Positions 8,116-18,585 are shown, numbered from the stretch's first letter. The stretch: DNA of 64,000 bases from Bacteroidales bacterium (GCA_017548545.1 JAFYZW010000057.1:1-64000), one strand, 5' to 3'. Notes: generated by a model from the letters alone, not told the origin. Translations and numbers: made by a program.

Positions 8116-11100
8116 ATGAGTTTCAAAGCAAAGAAAACAGCCTTGTGTCTCGGATTGTGCTTCATGGGCATGATCTCTGCACCACAGGCATGGGCTGTAC
8201 CTCAGTCAACGGCTGCCGTACAGCAAACGAGGGTGGCAACAGGTCATGTGAGCGACTCTCAAGGTCCGCTGATCGGTGCCACGGTCATGGAGAAGGGCAC
8301 CAGCAATGGTACCATCACCGACATTAACGGTGACTACTCGCTTAAAGTCAATCCCGGTGCCTCGCTCGTCATCTCCTATGTGGGTTATGAGACCCAGGAG
8401 GTATTGGCAGGAACAGGCACACGCGTGGAACTGTTGGAAGACGGACACGTTGTGAACGAAGTGGTGGTGATCGGTTACGGTACCCAGCGTCGTGAAGCCG
8501 TCACGGGTTCGGTTGCCAACATCGCCGGCGACAGGCTGAACCAGGTTGCCGCTACCAATGCTGCCCAGGCCCTCCAGGGACGTGTAGCCGGTGTGCTCAT
8601 GACCCAGACCTCGTCGAAGCCAGGTGCCGAGATGCAGATCCGCATCCGTGGCCAGCGTTCGCTGAGCGCAAGCAACGACCCTCTGATCGTGCTCGACGGA
8701 ATCCCGTTCATGGGCCAGCTTTCGGATATCAATCCTACCGACATCAAGTCGATGGATATCCTGAAGGATGCGTCGGCTACCGCCATCTACGGTTCCCGTG
8801 GTGCCAACGGTGTGATCATCATCACCACGACGAAGGACAACCAGGGCGCTCCAGCCAAGGTTTCGTATAGCAGCTATGTAAGCTTCAAGAAGGTATTCCA
8901 TAAGTATCCGATGATGGATGGTCCTACCTTCGCAAAGTTCCGCAAGTATGCAGGCAAGTATCAGAACACTCTCGACGAAAATGACAACACGAACACCGAC
9001 TGGCAGGACCTCTATTACAAGACTGGTCTCAGCTATAATCATGACGTGAGTGTTGCCGGTGGCACCAATGGCGGCAGCTACAGCTTTGGTGCAGGTTACT
9101 ACCACGACGAGTCGGTTGTTCCCACCGAGGGTTACCAGCGTATTTCCATTCGCGGTAACTTCAACCAGGGTGTCGGCAAATACTTCCGTTTCGGTTTGAA
9201 CACCACCAACAGCTATCACAAGACAGAGGGCGTGAACAACATGTACACCGTTTTGAGCATGACCCCACTGGCTTCGCCATACAATGAGGATGGCACTCCC
9301 AAGCGTGTCATCATCCAGCCTGCCGACGACTCTTATGTGATTACTCGCGACGTAGTGGAGAGCCTCGAAGAACGCTGGCTTAGCAACAACAAGGGTATCG
9401 GTTCCTACAATACTCTCTTTGGTGAAGTGAAGTGCCCATGGATCGAAGGTCTCAGCTATCGCATCAACGTTGGTCTGAACTTCCGTTCTTCGAAGTCGGG
9501 CTCATTCACTGGTACCGGTGTCAACAACAAGGATGAGAACTCGGTGAACAGTGGTTCGGTCTATGAGAACCAGACCTATAACTGGGCAGTTGAGAACCTG
9601 ATCACCTATGACCATGCCTTCGGTAAGCACAACGTCAACGTTGTAGGTATGTACTCTGCTGAGCAGACCACTTTTGAACAGAGTGGCGGTTCGGCTCAGG
9701 ATATTCCCGCCGACTATTTCCAGTACTATGCACTTGACAAGGCTACCGGTGAGGCCAACCTCGTTGGTTACAATTACTGGCAGAGTGGCCTGATCTCGTG
9801 GATGGGTCGTGTAATGTACTCCTATGATAATAAGTATATGCTTTCGGCTGCCCTTCGTTCGGACGCATCATCGCGCCTTGCCGAGGGTCACAAGTGGCAC
9901 ACCTATCCAGCTGTCAGTGTAGGTTGGAACATCGCTCGCGAAGGCTTCATGGAGGGCACCAAGTCGTGGCTCGATAACCTGAAACTGCGCGTAGGTTACG
10001 GTGAGACCTCTAACCAGAGTATCAACCCCTACTCCACCCTCGGTGGCCTGGCTACCCGCAACTACAACTTCGGCGAAACCTACAAGGCAGGTTATTATGT
10101 AAATGCATTGCCTAACCCCGACCTGGGCTGGGAGTACTCGAAGACCTGGAACTACGGTATCGACTATTCGCTGTTCAGCGGACGCATCTCCGGATCGTTT
10201 GAATACTATGTTCAGAAGACCAACGATATCCTTCTCGACGTCAGCCTCCCCTCTACCTCGGGTGTGAGCAGCTATACCGGCAATATCGGTAACACCGAAA
10301 ACAAGGGTTGGGAGTTTACCATGAATGCAGTCATTCTCGACAACAAGAACGGCTGGAACTGGGATGCAGGATTCAACATCTACCAGAACCGCAACAAACT
10401 GACGAAGCTGACAGGTGCCCTTGACGAAGATGGCAAACCTGCTCCTGACGAGGGTAACCGCTGGTTCCCCGGTCATCCGATTGACGTAATCTATGACTAT
10501 GAGTACGAAGGTCTGTGGAACGAGAGCGATCTTGTTTATGGCCCTGATGGAAAGAGCAATCTGGACGTCCTGGTACCTGGTGGCAACCTGGGTATGATCA
10601 AGGTGAAATATACGGGCGACTATGATGCCAACGGCATGCCAACCCGCGCCATTGGTCCCGAGGACCGTCAGATCATGAGCATGGAACCCGACCTCATCGG
10701 CGGCTTCCACACCACCGTTGGTTACAAGGGCTTTGACCTGAACATCATCGGCGCCTTCCAGGTTGGCGGCAAGCTTATTTCTGCTATTCATTCTTCGAGC
10801 GGTTACCTGAATATGCTCACCGGTCGTCGTAACAACCTCGACGTTGACTACTGGACCGAGCAGAACACGGGAGCCAAGTATCCGAAACCAGGTGGCATCC
10901 AGGATGGTGACAACCCGAAGTATGGTTCCACCCTTGGCTATTTCGATGCAAGCTATCTGAAGATCCGTGCCATCACCCTTGGCTACAACTTCCATAACCT
11001 GAGAGCCATCAAGGACTTCGGCATCAGCAACCTGCGCCTGTACGCAACAATCCAGAACCCGTTTGTTCTCTTCTCGCCTTTCAACGACGAGAGCGGACTT

Positions 11101-11241
11101 GATCCCGAGACCAACTCCTGGGCCAACGAGAATACTGCAGTAGCCGTTTCGGGTTACACAGGCAAGCACAAAATGCCAATCGTAGGTTATAACACACCAT
11201 CTACCCGCAACTTCATGTTCGGTCTCAATGTGACATTCTAA
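8116..11241 (+). CDS. SusC-family TonB-dependent outer membrane transporter
   Basis: 1041 aa. A signal peptide (1-27) is followed by a carboxypeptidase-like regulatory domain (about 38-118, with GTITDINGDYSLKV), a plug with NEVVVIGYGTQRREAVTGSV, LDGIPF and TAIYGSRGANGVIIITT, and a 22-strand-type barrel ending in an aromatic residue (GLNVTF). In Sus systems this protein imports oligosaccharides across the outer membrane with its SusD partner, whose start lies 35 nt downstream. It has its own promoter and sits directly after the HTCS gene. The substrate is inferred to be glucuronoxylan fragments from the linked GH115. Confidence 0.95.
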   Translation: MSFKAKKTALCLGLCFMGMISAPQAWAVPQSTAAVQQTRVATGHVSDSQGPLIGATVMEKGTSNGTITDINGDYSLKVNPGASLVISYVGYETQEVLAGTGTRVELLEDGHVVNEVVVIGYGTQRREAVTGSVANIAGDRLNQVAATNAAQALQGRVAGVLMTQTSSKPGAEMQIRIRGQRSLSASNDPLIVLDGIPFMGQLSDINPTDIKSMDILKDASATAIYGSRGANGVIIITTTKDNQGAPAKVSYSSYVSFKKVFHKYPMMDGPTFAKFRKYAGKYQNTLDENDNTNTDWQDLYYKTGLSYNHDVSVAGGTNGGSYSFGAGYYHDESVVPTEGYQRISIRGNFNQGVGKYFRFGLNTTNSYHKTEGVNNMYTVLSMTPLASPYNEDGTPKRVIIQPADDSYVITRDVVESLEERWLSNNKGIGSYNTLFGEVKCPWIEGLSYRINVGLNFRSSKSGSFTGTGVNNKDENSVNSGSVYENQTYNWAVENLITYDHAFGKHNVNVVGMYSAEQTTFEQSGGSAQDIPADYFQYYALDKATGEANLVGYNYWQSGLISWMGRVMYSYDNKYMLSAALRSDASSRLAEGHKWHTYPAVSVGWNIAREGFMEGTKSWLDNLKLRVGYGETSNQSINPYSTLGGLATRNYNFGETYKAGYYVNALPNPDLGWEYSKTWNYGIDYSLFSGRISGSFEYYVQKTNDILLDVSLPSTSGVSSYTGNIGNTENKGWEFTMNAVILDNKNGWNWDAGFNIYQNRNKLTKLTGALDEDGKPAPDEGNRWFPGHPIDVIYDYEYEGLWNESDLVYGPDGKSNLDVLVPGGNLGMIKVKYTGDYDANGMPTRAIGPEDRQIMSMEPDLIGGFHTTVGYKGFDLNIIGAFQVGGKLISAIHSSSGYLNMLTGRRNNLDVDYWTEQNTGAKYPKPGGIQDGDNPKYGSTLGYFDASYLKIRAITLGYNFHNLRAIKDFGISNLRLYATIQNPFVLFSPFNDESGLDPETNSWANENTAVAVSGYTGKHKMPIVGYNTPSTRNFMFGLNVTF

Positions 11242-11276
11242 GAATGAAGAAAAGAAATATAGAAACAATTACAGTT

Positions 11277-13232
11277 ATGAAAACCAATAGTATCAAATAT
11301 ATCCTTGCTGCGGGTATCGTTTGCTGTGGTCTTTCCACTACGATGACATCATGTAATGATATCCTCGACGAACAGCCACGCAGCCAGTTCGACCCCACAT
11401 TCTTTACCGAGAAGAAGGGTATTGAGGGAGGTTTGACATCACTCTATGCCCACCTGCGCTATATCTATGGCAATGGATATTATCTGAATAGTCTTGAGAC
11501 CGGCACCGACGAATATACCTATGCACAGTCGGCCGACGGAAACTTCAAGGATGCCGACCTTTCGGGTGTGGGTTCCATGACCGCTACCAACAGTATTGCC
11601 GGTGGATGCTGGGGAACAGCATTTGCCAACATCAATACAGCCAGTGGTATCATCGAAAACGGCGGTGAGGCCGGTATCGATGCCTCTCTGCTTGCCGAGG
11701 CCTATTTCTTCCGTGCCTTCGACTACTTTATCCTCGTACAGACCTATGGCGGTGTACCGTTGGATCTCGGTGCAGGTGAACTGATGTTCAACACCTCGAC
11801 CGTTCGTACTTCGGTACGTAACACCGTGGCTGAGGTCTATACCAAGTGTATCTTCCCCGACCTGGAGAAAGCCGTCAACGACCTGCCTGAGAATCCTCGT
11901 CTCACGGGCACCGTGACCAAGAACGTGGCACGCCTCTACTTGGCAAAGGCATACTTGACCTACGCCTGGTGGCTCGAGAACCCCAACAACATTCCAACCT
12001 ATCCCGAGTGCACCCGCGATGCAGGACAGGCTCAGAGCTACTTCCAGAAGGCCTACGACATGGCTCAGCAGGCTATCAACAATCCCGGCCCTTATGGACT
12101 GCAACCCACATTCTACGATGTTAATGTGGCAACTAACGACCGCAACTCCGAAATCATGCTCTATGCCGATCATGACGAGAACGAGAAATATGGCAATGGC
12201 GGTAGCGGTTATGGTTACGGCAGCGGTGGCTCGCCCGATAACTTCGCCTATTGGATGACTACCTGGAACTACACCGAGATGATTGCCAAGGCTGCTTCGG
12301 GTGCCATCATCAACCCCGTTCAGCGTGAGGCCGTTCAGGCTTATGGTCGTCCTTGGACCCGTATGGCGCCTATTGCCGATAACTTCATGGAAGGTGGCGT
12401 GTGGGAAGATGCCGTTAAGGCTATCGACTCGCGTTATGATGCAACCTTTACGCTGCGCTATCATACCAACTTCCATAAGGCCGGCAGCTCGGAGCCTTAC
12501 GTATTTGGTGCCAACGGCATGCAGGTAGGTCCCGATGAGATCTATTTCAGCTGGGTTCCTGAGAGCGAGGATAGTAAGATCAACTATACCGGTGCCGATG
12601 GTAAGCTGGGCTTTGGCGAAATGGCCGATCGTGCTGACTTCGTGGTAGCCGTCAACCACATCAGCCGCAAGAAGTTCCCCATCAACTGGAAGATTGGCAT
12701 GTATCGTACTGACAACGGTTCCGGTCTGGGTTCGGGCAAGGTAAACGGTGGTAGTCCACGTCCTTGGAACATTGCCAAGTTCTCGGAACTTTACCTGATT
12801 GCTGCCGAGGCTGCCGTGAAGCTCAATAGGAATGCTGAGGCCCGCACCCTGGTGAACGTACTGCGTGAGCGTGCCGGTAAGCAGACCTTCAGCCAGAACG
12901 ACAACGTGGCTGTCAGCGTCGATAATTCTGCCGCCATGCTGGCCGCTACTCCTGCAACGATTACCATCGACTATATCCTTGACGAGCGCAGTCGTGAGTT
13001 CTGGGGTGAGGGATACCGCTGGTTTGACCTCGTTCGCACCCAAAAGTGGGGTGAGCGTGCCACCACTTACCGTATCGCTGGAAATAACCCAACAGACAAG
13101 GATCTAGCGACCTACACCCGTAATATTCCTCTCGATTATTACCTCCGTCCTATCCCACAGGCACAGCTCGAAGGAATGATGATGTCGAAGGAAGAAAAGA
13201 CAGCCTATCAGAATCCTGCTTACAGGAATTAG
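11277..13232 (+). CDS. SusD-family surface glycan-binding lipoprotein
   Basis: 651 aa from the ATG at 11277. An upstream ATG at 11244 is in frame, but it would put a charged stretch before the lipoprotein signal, so I prefer 11277. The lipobox TMTSC gives Cys at about residue 25, consistent with a surface lipoprotein. The usual SusD features are present: DEQPRSQFDPTFF near the N-terminus, TPR-like helices with FFRAFDYFILVQTYGGVPL, AEVY, LAKAYLTYAWW, and the C-terminal REFWGEGYRWFDLVRTQKW motif. It caps the adjacent SusC and binds glycan at the surface. A glycine-rich insertion near residues 302-316 (GNGGSGYGYGSGGS) is unusual and probably forms a loop. Confidence 0.95.
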   Translation: MKTNSIKYILAAGIVCCGLSTTMTSCNDILDEQPRSQFDPTFFTEKKGIEGGLTSLYAHLRYIYGNGYYLNSLETGTDEYTYAQSADGNFKDADLSGVGSMTATNSIAGGCWGTAFANINTASGIIENGGEAGIDASLLAEAYFFRAFDYFILVQTYGGVPLDLGAGELMFNTSTVRTSVRNTVAEVYTKCIFPDLEKAVNDLPENPRLTGTVTKNVARLYLAKAYLTYAWWLENPNNIPTYPECTRDAGQAQSYFQKAYDMAQQAINNPGPYGLQPTFYDVNVATNDRNSEIMLYADHDENEKYGNGGSGYGYGSGGSPDNFAYWMTTWNYTEMIAKAASGAIINPVQREAVQAYGRPWTRMAPIADNFMEGGVWEDAVKAIDSRYDATFTLRYHTNFHKAGSSEPYVFGANGMQVGPDEIYFSWVPESEDSKINYTGADGKLGFGEMADRADFVVAVNHISRKKFPINWKIGMYRTDNGSGLGSGKVNGGSPRPWNIAKFSELYLIAAEAAVKLNRNAEARTLVNVLRERAGKQTFSQNDNVAVSVDNSAAMLAATPATITIDYILDERSREFWGEGYRWFDLVRTQKWGERATTYRIAGNNPTDKDLATYTRNIPLDYYLRPIPQAQLEGMMMSKEEKTAYQNPAYRN

Positions 13233-13266
13233 TAGTTAAATGTATATGTGTGTGTAATTGTTTTGC

Positions 13267-13307
13267 TCGGATGCTCACCCCAATTTGGGCATCCGGGCAT
13301 TTTTTAA
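13267..13307 (+). terminator. terminator or attenuator after susD
   Basis: CGGATGC pairs with GCATCCG around 13267-13294, followed by a T6 run. It lies 35-75 nt after susD and just before the GH115 start, so it should lower GH115 expression relative to susCD. Confidence 0.7.
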
Positions 13308-13315
13308 TCATTACT

Positions 13316-15793
13316 ATGAAAAGAATACTATTGTGTGGGTTGTTCCTGGCAGCCATTTCGCAGGGCATATCGGCACAGCGCATTGGGCAAGAGTTTGTCA
13401 GCTTTTCGTCCGATTCCGACGGAGTGCCGCTTGTCCATGCCACGATAGGCTATAGCCAGCAGGAAGATGAGGGCGTGAAGATTGCCATACACAATCTGCA
13501 GAACGACATGCAGGCCGTTCTGGGGGATTGCCCGTCGCTGATGGAAGGTCAGGAAACAACCACAATCCTTGTGGGTACGATTGACAGAAATCCCGCCATA
13601 GCCAAATTGAAACTACCGGACTTGAAGGGAAGGCGGGAAAAGTATATCATTACGACCGTAGGCAACCAAATCGTCATCGCCGGTAGTGACCGTCGCGGCA
13701 CCATCTATGGAATATACGAATTGAGTCGTCAGTTGGGCGTGTCACCCTGGTATTGGTGGGCCGACGCGCCGATAGAGAAGCATGAATGGGCTTGTGTGAA
13801 GCCGGGCGTTTTTACGGAAGGTGAGCCTGCCGTAGAGTTCAGAGGCATCTTCCTGAATGACGAGGCCCCATGTCTGAGCACATGGGTCTGGAACACCTTC
13901 GGCACCCGATATGGTGGTCATGAGTTCTATGAGAAAGTCTTTGAGCTGATACTTCGTCTGAAGGGCAATATGATGTGGCCTGCGATGTGGATGTGGTCAT
14001 TCTACGCCGATGACCCCGAAAACGGCAAACTGGCTGACCGTATGGGCATCATGATGGGTACGTCGCACCATGAGCCGATGGCTCGCAACCATCAGGAATA
14101 TGCCCGTCGTCGTCAGGAATGGGGTCCGTGGGACTATCAGAAGAATCAGAAGAATCTGGACCGTTTCTTCCGCGAAGGTATAGAGCGCATGAAGGGTACC
14201 GAAGACATCGTGACCATTGGTATGCGTGGCGATGGTGATGAAGCCATGAGCGATAAAGCCGATACGAAACTGATGGATCGCATTATCGCCAACCAACGCA
14301 AGATCATCAAGGAAGTGACAGGCAAACCTGCCGAGAAAACCACGCAGGTATGGGCACTCTACAAGGAGGTTCAGGATTATTATGATGCTGGTCTGGAAGT
14401 GCCCGACGACGTCATGATCCTTATCAGCGATGATAACTGGGGCGATATCCGCCGTGTACCTGTCACCGCGAAGGAACGCAGTCGCAAAGGCGGCTGGGGC
14501 ATCTATTATCATGTCGATTATGTCGGAGCTCCACGCAATACGAAGTGGCTCAATGTCACCCAGTCACAGCAGATGTTCGAGCAACTCTCGCTGGCCTATG
14601 ATTTCGGCATCCAGCGTATGTGGATCTTGAATGTGGGTGACCTGAAACCGATGGAATACCCCATCCAGCTCTTCATGGATATGGCCTGGAACCCGAAGGA
14701 ATATACCCAACAGACGGTTACCGATCATACCCGTCGCTTCTTTGAGGGAGTGTTGGGTGCTTCTGTCGCTGAGGAAGCCGCCGACATCTACAACCGCAAT
14801 TGCCAGTATATGGCCCGTGTCACGCCAGAGATGCTTGATGCAAGAACATATAATGTTGAGACTGGCGAGTGGCGGAAAGTGGCCGATGACTACCAACGCC
14901 TTGAAGTGCGTGCCCTACGCCTGTATCAGGACATCTCGGATGAAAGTCGTGACTTCTATCGCCAAATCATTCTCTTCCCTGTGCAGGCCATGGCTAACCT
15001 TTACGATATGTACTATGCTCAGGCTATGAACCAACATTTGGCCAAGATGGGCAACCCGGATGCCAACGAGTGGGCCAATCAGGTGAAGCGTTGCTTTGAG
15101 CGTGACTCTCTGCTCTGTGCATCCTACAACAAAGATATTGCTGGCGGCAAGTGGAATGGTATGATGATCCAAAAACACATTGGATACACCAACTGGAACG
15201 ACGACTTCCGTTTTGACAAACTCCCGGCTACCAAAGAAATACCCGACAACGTTTCGGGATATACTTTCCAGCATGGAGATGGATTTGTTGCGATGGAAGC
15301 CGAACATTACTATCGTGCCGAGGCCTCACAGGGAACACAATGGAGTGTCTATCCCTATTATGGACGCACGCGTAGTGCTGTAGCGCTGACTCCTTACACA
15401 CAGCCCATTGGCGATGCGGCGTTGACCTATCGCTTTACTTTGCCCGAAGACACAAAGCGTGTGAAGGTACACATCATCGTCAAGTCAACTCTCGACTTCT
15501 TGAATGTAGGGGGACATGAGTGCATGGTATGCCTCGATGGTCAGCAGCCGCAGACCATCAACTTCAACAAGACGCTCCTCGATCGACAGCCTTATGTGTA
15601 TTCAGTATTTTACCCGACCGTGGCTCGCCGCGTCATAGAGAAAGTGGTGGAGTTTGACGTAAATGAGGGGAACTTCCACGAACTGACATTACGGCCACAG
15701 CATCCTGGGATTGTCTTCGAGAAGGTTGTGGTTGACTTTGGTGGATATAAACCCTCTTATCTGTTTATGGAAGAGTCTAACTTACAGCAATAA
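13316..15793 (+). CDS. glycoside hydrolase family 115, xylan alpha-1,2-glucuronidase
   Basis: 825 aa from the ATG at 13316 (MKRILL...). Longer in-frame starts read through the terminator and lack a signal peptide. The signal peptide (1-19) ends near ISAQ. Family features: GTIYGIYELSRQLGVSPWYWWAD in the N-terminal region, the active-site segment EFRGIFLNDEAP, NMMWPAMW, GTSHHEPM and GMRGDGDEAM, with accessory C-terminal beta domains from about residue 650. GH115 enzymes remove (4-O-methyl-)glucuronic acid from xylan, including internally substituted chains. Its position after HTCS-susC-susD identifies the locus as xylan-directed. No xylanase lies within the window, so the backbone enzymes must be encoded elsewhere. 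Confidence 0.93.
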   Translation: MKRILLCGLFLAAISQGISAQRIGQEFVSFSSDSDGVPLVHATIGYSQQEDEGVKIAIHNLQNDMQAVLGDCPSLMEGQETTTILVGTIDRNPAIAKLKLPDLKGRREKYIITTVGNQIVIAGSDRRGTIYGIYELSRQLGVSPWYWWADAPIEKHEWACVKPGVFTEGEPAVEFRGIFLNDEAPCLSTWVWNTFGTRYGGHEFYEKVFELILRLKGNMMWPAMWMWSFYADDPENGKLADRMGIMMGTSHHEPMARNHQEYARRRQEWGPWDYQKNQKNLDRFFREGIERMKGTEDIVTIGMRGDGDEAMSDKADTKLMDRIIANQRKIIKEVTGKPAEKTTQVWALYKEVQDYYDAGLEVPDDVMILISDDNWGDIRRVPVTAKERSRKGGWGIYYHVDYVGAPRNTKWLNVTQSQQMFEQLSLAYDFGIQRMWILNVGDLKPMEYPIQLFMDMAWNPKEYTQQTVTDHTRRFFEGVLGASVAEEAADIYNRNCQYMARVTPEMLDARTYNVETGEWRKVADDYQRLEVRALRLYQDISDESRDFYRQIILFPVQAMANLYDMYYAQAMNQHLAKMGNPDANEWANQVKRCFERDSLLCASYNKDIAGGKWNGMMIQKHIGYTNWNDDFRFDKLPATKEIPDNVSGYTFQHGDGFVAMEAEHYYRAEASQGTQWSVYPYYGRTRSAVALTPYTQPIGDAALTYRFTLPEDTKRVKVHIIVKSTLDFLNVGGHECMVCLDGQQPQTINFNKTLLDRQPYVYSVFYPTVARRVIEKVVEFDVNEGNFHELTLRPQHPGIVFEKVVVDFGGYKPSYLFMEESNLQQ

Positions 15794-15796
15794 ATG

Positions 15797-15836
15797 ATAT
15801 CCATCAAGTTGAGTAAATGCTCAACTTGATGGATAT
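15797..15836. terminator. 17-bp perfect hairpin between convergent genes
   Basis: Arms 15797-15813 and 15820-15836 are perfectly complementary around a 6-nt loop. It sits 3 nt after the GH115 stop and 19 nt before the end of the convergent lipoprotein gene. There is no long T run, so it may act as a stability element or a bidirectional terminator. Confidence 0.6.
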
Positions 15837-15855
15837 TAGCAATCTTTTAGAATCA

Positions 15856-16293
15856 TCAACTCTTGTTCGTTGGCTTGGATTTCAGTTTTTGATATTCCAG
15901 GTCCAATCCCTCTTCATACGATGTACCTGCAAAACCGCCCCAGACGCGGATGACAAGGCGCTCCTTGGTCAGTTCGTGGATTTTGTAGTAGAGTGCATCC
16001 ACACTTGCTGCTTCATCAAGGTAGGATCTGATGCCCAACGTACCGTCGATGCCAACCTCCAGCTCGCCCCACGGGGTTTCTGAATAGGCGCCATTGAGAT
16101 TTCTTTGCCACGATTTGATTTTGCCATCGTTCGCGAAATAGAGACCGGTTGAGGTTTCGAAATGCGCACCCGTATTCAGCCAATAGCCGAAGATGGGATA
16201 TTTGTCGGGGTTGACGATGTAGTTCTCGTCGTCGCTGCTGCATCCTGCGGTGAGGAGCAGAAGCAAGGTCATCAGCAATGCTTTTGTCTTCAT
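15856..16293 (-). CDS. small lipoprotein of unknown function
   Basis: 145 aa. A lipoprotein signal (MKTKALLMTLLLLLTAGC) places the mature protein on a membrane, with SSDDEN after the Cys. The body, with GYWLNTGAHFETSTGLYFANDG, GTLGIRSYLDE and KERLVIRVW, resembles the beta-rich lipocalin-like lipoproteins common in Bacteroidales, but the match is not firm enough to name a family. It lies 83 nt downstream of the CotH gene on the same strand and may be cotranscribed with it. Confidence 0.75.
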   Translation of the reverse strand: MKTKALLMTLLLLLTAGCSSDDENYIVNPDKYPIFGYWLNTGAHFETSTGLYFANDGKIKSWQRNLNGAYSETPWGELEVGIDGTLGIRSYLDEAASVDALYYKIHELTKERLVIRVWGGFAGTSYEEGLDLEYQKLKSKPTNKS

Positions 16294-16376
16294 GTTGTGT
16301 ATGGGTTTTGAACTTGGATATTAATGATTTCTGTCCTTAAAGTCCAGTTCATGACGATTCCTTGCATCGTGAACCG

Positions 16377-18200
16377 TTAAAAATCGTGAAATACCTTCTT
16401 GACCAGAGGACCTTGTCGGATGATGTAGATGCCGGCGGGGAGGTCATTGAGGTCTGTTCCGAGCGGTTGGCCGCTGAGCGAATAGACGCTGTAGGGACGG
16501 CTGAAATCGATTTCGTCGGAATCGTGGTCGGAGATGATGTCGATGCTTTCGGGGACGTAGGTGTAGCCCAGTTTGTTGTCCATCCATTCGATACGCTTGC
16601 GCATGTAGCTGCGCACATTTTCGACCTCGGCGGCATAGCTTCCCCATATCCTGGGGTTCTGATGTACTTTCCTGTTCATGATGGGCCAACGGATAAAGTT
16701 GAGCTCCTGCGACTGTTGTAACTCCTCCTCCATCGCGTCGATGAAGGCCACGAGGTGGTCTTCATCGATGCCGTTATGTCGTGCCTTGTCCCAGATGTCG
16801 AGCAGCTGGTCTTTTGTGCTTGGGGTATAGACGATAATCTTATCGACGAAACTGCGCATATTGCCCGCATAGCTTCCTCCCGAACGATAGACGTAGTCGC
16901 TCATGTCGTTGGGGTTCCAGATGCGCCCGTCGTTGTAGAAGGCGAGGTCGAAGTCCCAGACGGGCCCGGTGTAGATGGTATCGTTCGCGCGATGCTTGTA
17001 CATGAATACGCTCCAGTAGGTATCGATGTTGCCTGAGAGTTCGCCTACAAGGAAGTGCCGCAGGAAGGTGTTCAAGTCGAGGTAATGACTCCAGTCGTTT
17101 TCCATCTTGTTGAAGTGCGACTTTATATAGTTCTTCTGCGCGTTGGTAATGCTGTCCTCATCGGGCGACTTGATGGAGACGGGCGTCCATTTCGAGGAGT
17201 AGAAATAGGACTTGTCTCGGTCGGCATAGGCATCTATCTCGAAGAAATAGCCGCCTGTAAGCTCGATGCCGCTGTTGTCACGCGGCGTCATCTCCTCGAT
17301 TTCTACACGATTCTTATGGACCTGCACCTGGTCACACAACTGGTAGCACCCCTTGTATTCGCCGTTGAGCAAAACATCCACAGCACGACCGTAGGGTGTG
17401 TATGGCATTCCTAACCGTTCACTCAGCTCGAAAGCAAGGAGGTTGCGCATCAGCGTCTTGTCACCGTAGTTGTTGATGAGCGTCCACTTCCTGGCATGGG
17501 CGGGAGCGTCGAGCACGTGCTGCTTGCTATCGAACTTGATGCGCCAGGGTTTCTTGGGAAATTCGCGTGAGAAATTGCCGCGTTCGCGGATGGTGCCGGT
17601 TTCGGAGAGAAGAGCGTAAGTGCTGTCGCCGATGATGGTGATCTGCGCGGGTATCTCGTTAACCTTATCGCGAGGAACGGTGTTATCGACAGTGTGGATG
17701 CTTACAGTGGGCAGGTTGGTGATGCGGTAGAGGTTTGAATGGTCGCCCATGCCCTCGTGACCATAAAATTCGAGTTCAGCGACATGAGCGAAACTAGTTG
17801 ATGGGCCTACATAGCGCACATAGCGGAAACCTTGCGAACAACTTACCTCGGCATAGCTCATCACCCCAGGTTTGCCGACCTCGTCGGTTGAACGGATGAT
17901 GGTGAGCGGTAGCGCGTCCATGAAGTCGGGGCTGTTGGCTCCCTCGAACACGCCGAGGAGCATGCGGCTGGAAACATTGTCGCGAGGCATCCACCCCACC
18001 CTGGTGATGACGTGGCGCATGCCTAGGTCCATGCCCGCCCAACCGAAATTGGCGGTAGTGGAAGCAAAGTATGTGTTAGGGTCTCCGTCGAACGCTTTCT
18101 CGGAGTTGTTGAGTATTGCACCATTCAATACGTTATCTTCAGCCAACGCCATCGCACAGGCTACCCATATCAGAATGATTGAAAAATAGCGTCTTTTCAT
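16377..18200 (-). CDS. secreted CotH-kinase-family protein with discoidin-like domain and T9SS-like tail
   Basis: 607 aa. Signal peptide 1-20; an F5/8-like beta domain (about 22-155, with GAILNNSEKAFDGDPNTYF); the CotH domain (about 190-500) with REFPKKPWRIKFD, NYGDKTLMRNLLAFELSERLG, LNGEYKGCYQLCDQV and the metal-binding motif GPVWDFDLAFYND (near 410-422). CotH proteins are atypical protein kinases known for spore-coat phosphorylation; in Bacteroidetes they are secreted and of uncertain target. The C-terminus (SVYSLSGQPLGTDLNDLPAGIYIIRQG) matches type A T9SS sorting tails, suggesting export to the surface. A weak promoter box (TATCTTCG on the minus strand, 18224-18231) lies upstream. Confidence 0.88.
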   Translation of the reverse strand: MKRRYFSIILIWVACAMALAEDNVLNGAILNNSEKAFDGDPNTYFASTTANFGWAGMDLGMRHVITRVGWMPRDNVSSRMLLGVFEGANSPDFMDALPLTIIRSTDEVGKPGVMSYAEVSCSQGFRYVRYVGPSTSFAHVAELEFYGHEGMGDHSNLYRITNLPTVSIHTVDNTVPRDKVNEIPAQITIIGDSTYALLSETGTIRERGNFSREFPKKPWRIKFDSKQHVLDAPAHARKWTLINNYGDKTLMRNLLAFELSERLGMPYTPYGRAVDVLLNGEYKGCYQLCDQVQVHKNRVEIEEMTPRDNSGIELTGGYFFEIDAYADRDKSYFYSSKWTPVSIKSPDEDSITNAQKNYIKSHFNKMENDWSHYLDLNTFLRHFLVGELSGNIDTYWSVFMYKHRANDTIYTGPVWDFDLAFYNDGRIWNPNDMSDYVYRSGGSYAGNMRSFVDKIIVYTPSTKDQLLDIWDKARHNGIDEDHLVAFIDAMEEELQQSQELNFIRWPIMNRKVHQNPRIWGSYAAEVENVRSYMRKRIEWMDNKLGYTYVPESIDIISDHDSDEIDFSRPYSVYSLSGQPLGTDLNDLPAGIYIIRQGPLVKKVFHDF

Positions 18201-18585
18201 TATAATTTTCTCAATTCAGTCGGCGAAGATACAATTTCTTCAGCAAAATCTCTAACAATGAGGTACAATTTTTGAGCAGAATGGCCTGATTGGATAAAAA
18301 AGTGTCAAAAAAGATAACGTCCATTTGACAAAAAAGCAGTCTTTACTACTTAGCGACGAGCAGGCAGAGAGCAATCAACTATGATAGAAGACGAATGATG
18401 GCTATTGATGCTGGAATTGCATAATAATGCACTTTGAAGATTGCAAAAAAGGATTAATAAGAAGCTAATAGATAATAAAAAACTAAGTTTTGCGGTTAGC
18501 TCTTGTTTTTCGTGGGAAAAAAGTCTATTATTGCAAGGTTAAAGAATGAAAATTCTAATCTTTTCTTATATCTTTTTACGCCTGT
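18201..18585. other. intergenic region between divergent CotH and C10 protease genes
   Basis: 385 bp of AT-rich DNA without a plausible ORF. It holds a one-mismatch promoter box for CotH (18224-18231, minus) and a one-mismatch box TATTATTG at 18526-18533 for the protease, with a TTG about 20 nt before it. No strong hairpin was seen. Confidence 0.5.

Noticed and set aside
9868..11268. 466-codon open frame on the minus strand inside the first susC
   Set aside because: Antisense to a gene with clear SusC motifs; its composition is a by-product of the codon bias and it has no domain, promoter or plausible start.
11439..13043. 534-codon open frame on the minus strand inside the first susD
   Set aside because: Same reason: fully antisense to an obvious SusD gene, with Val/Gly/His-rich shadow composition.
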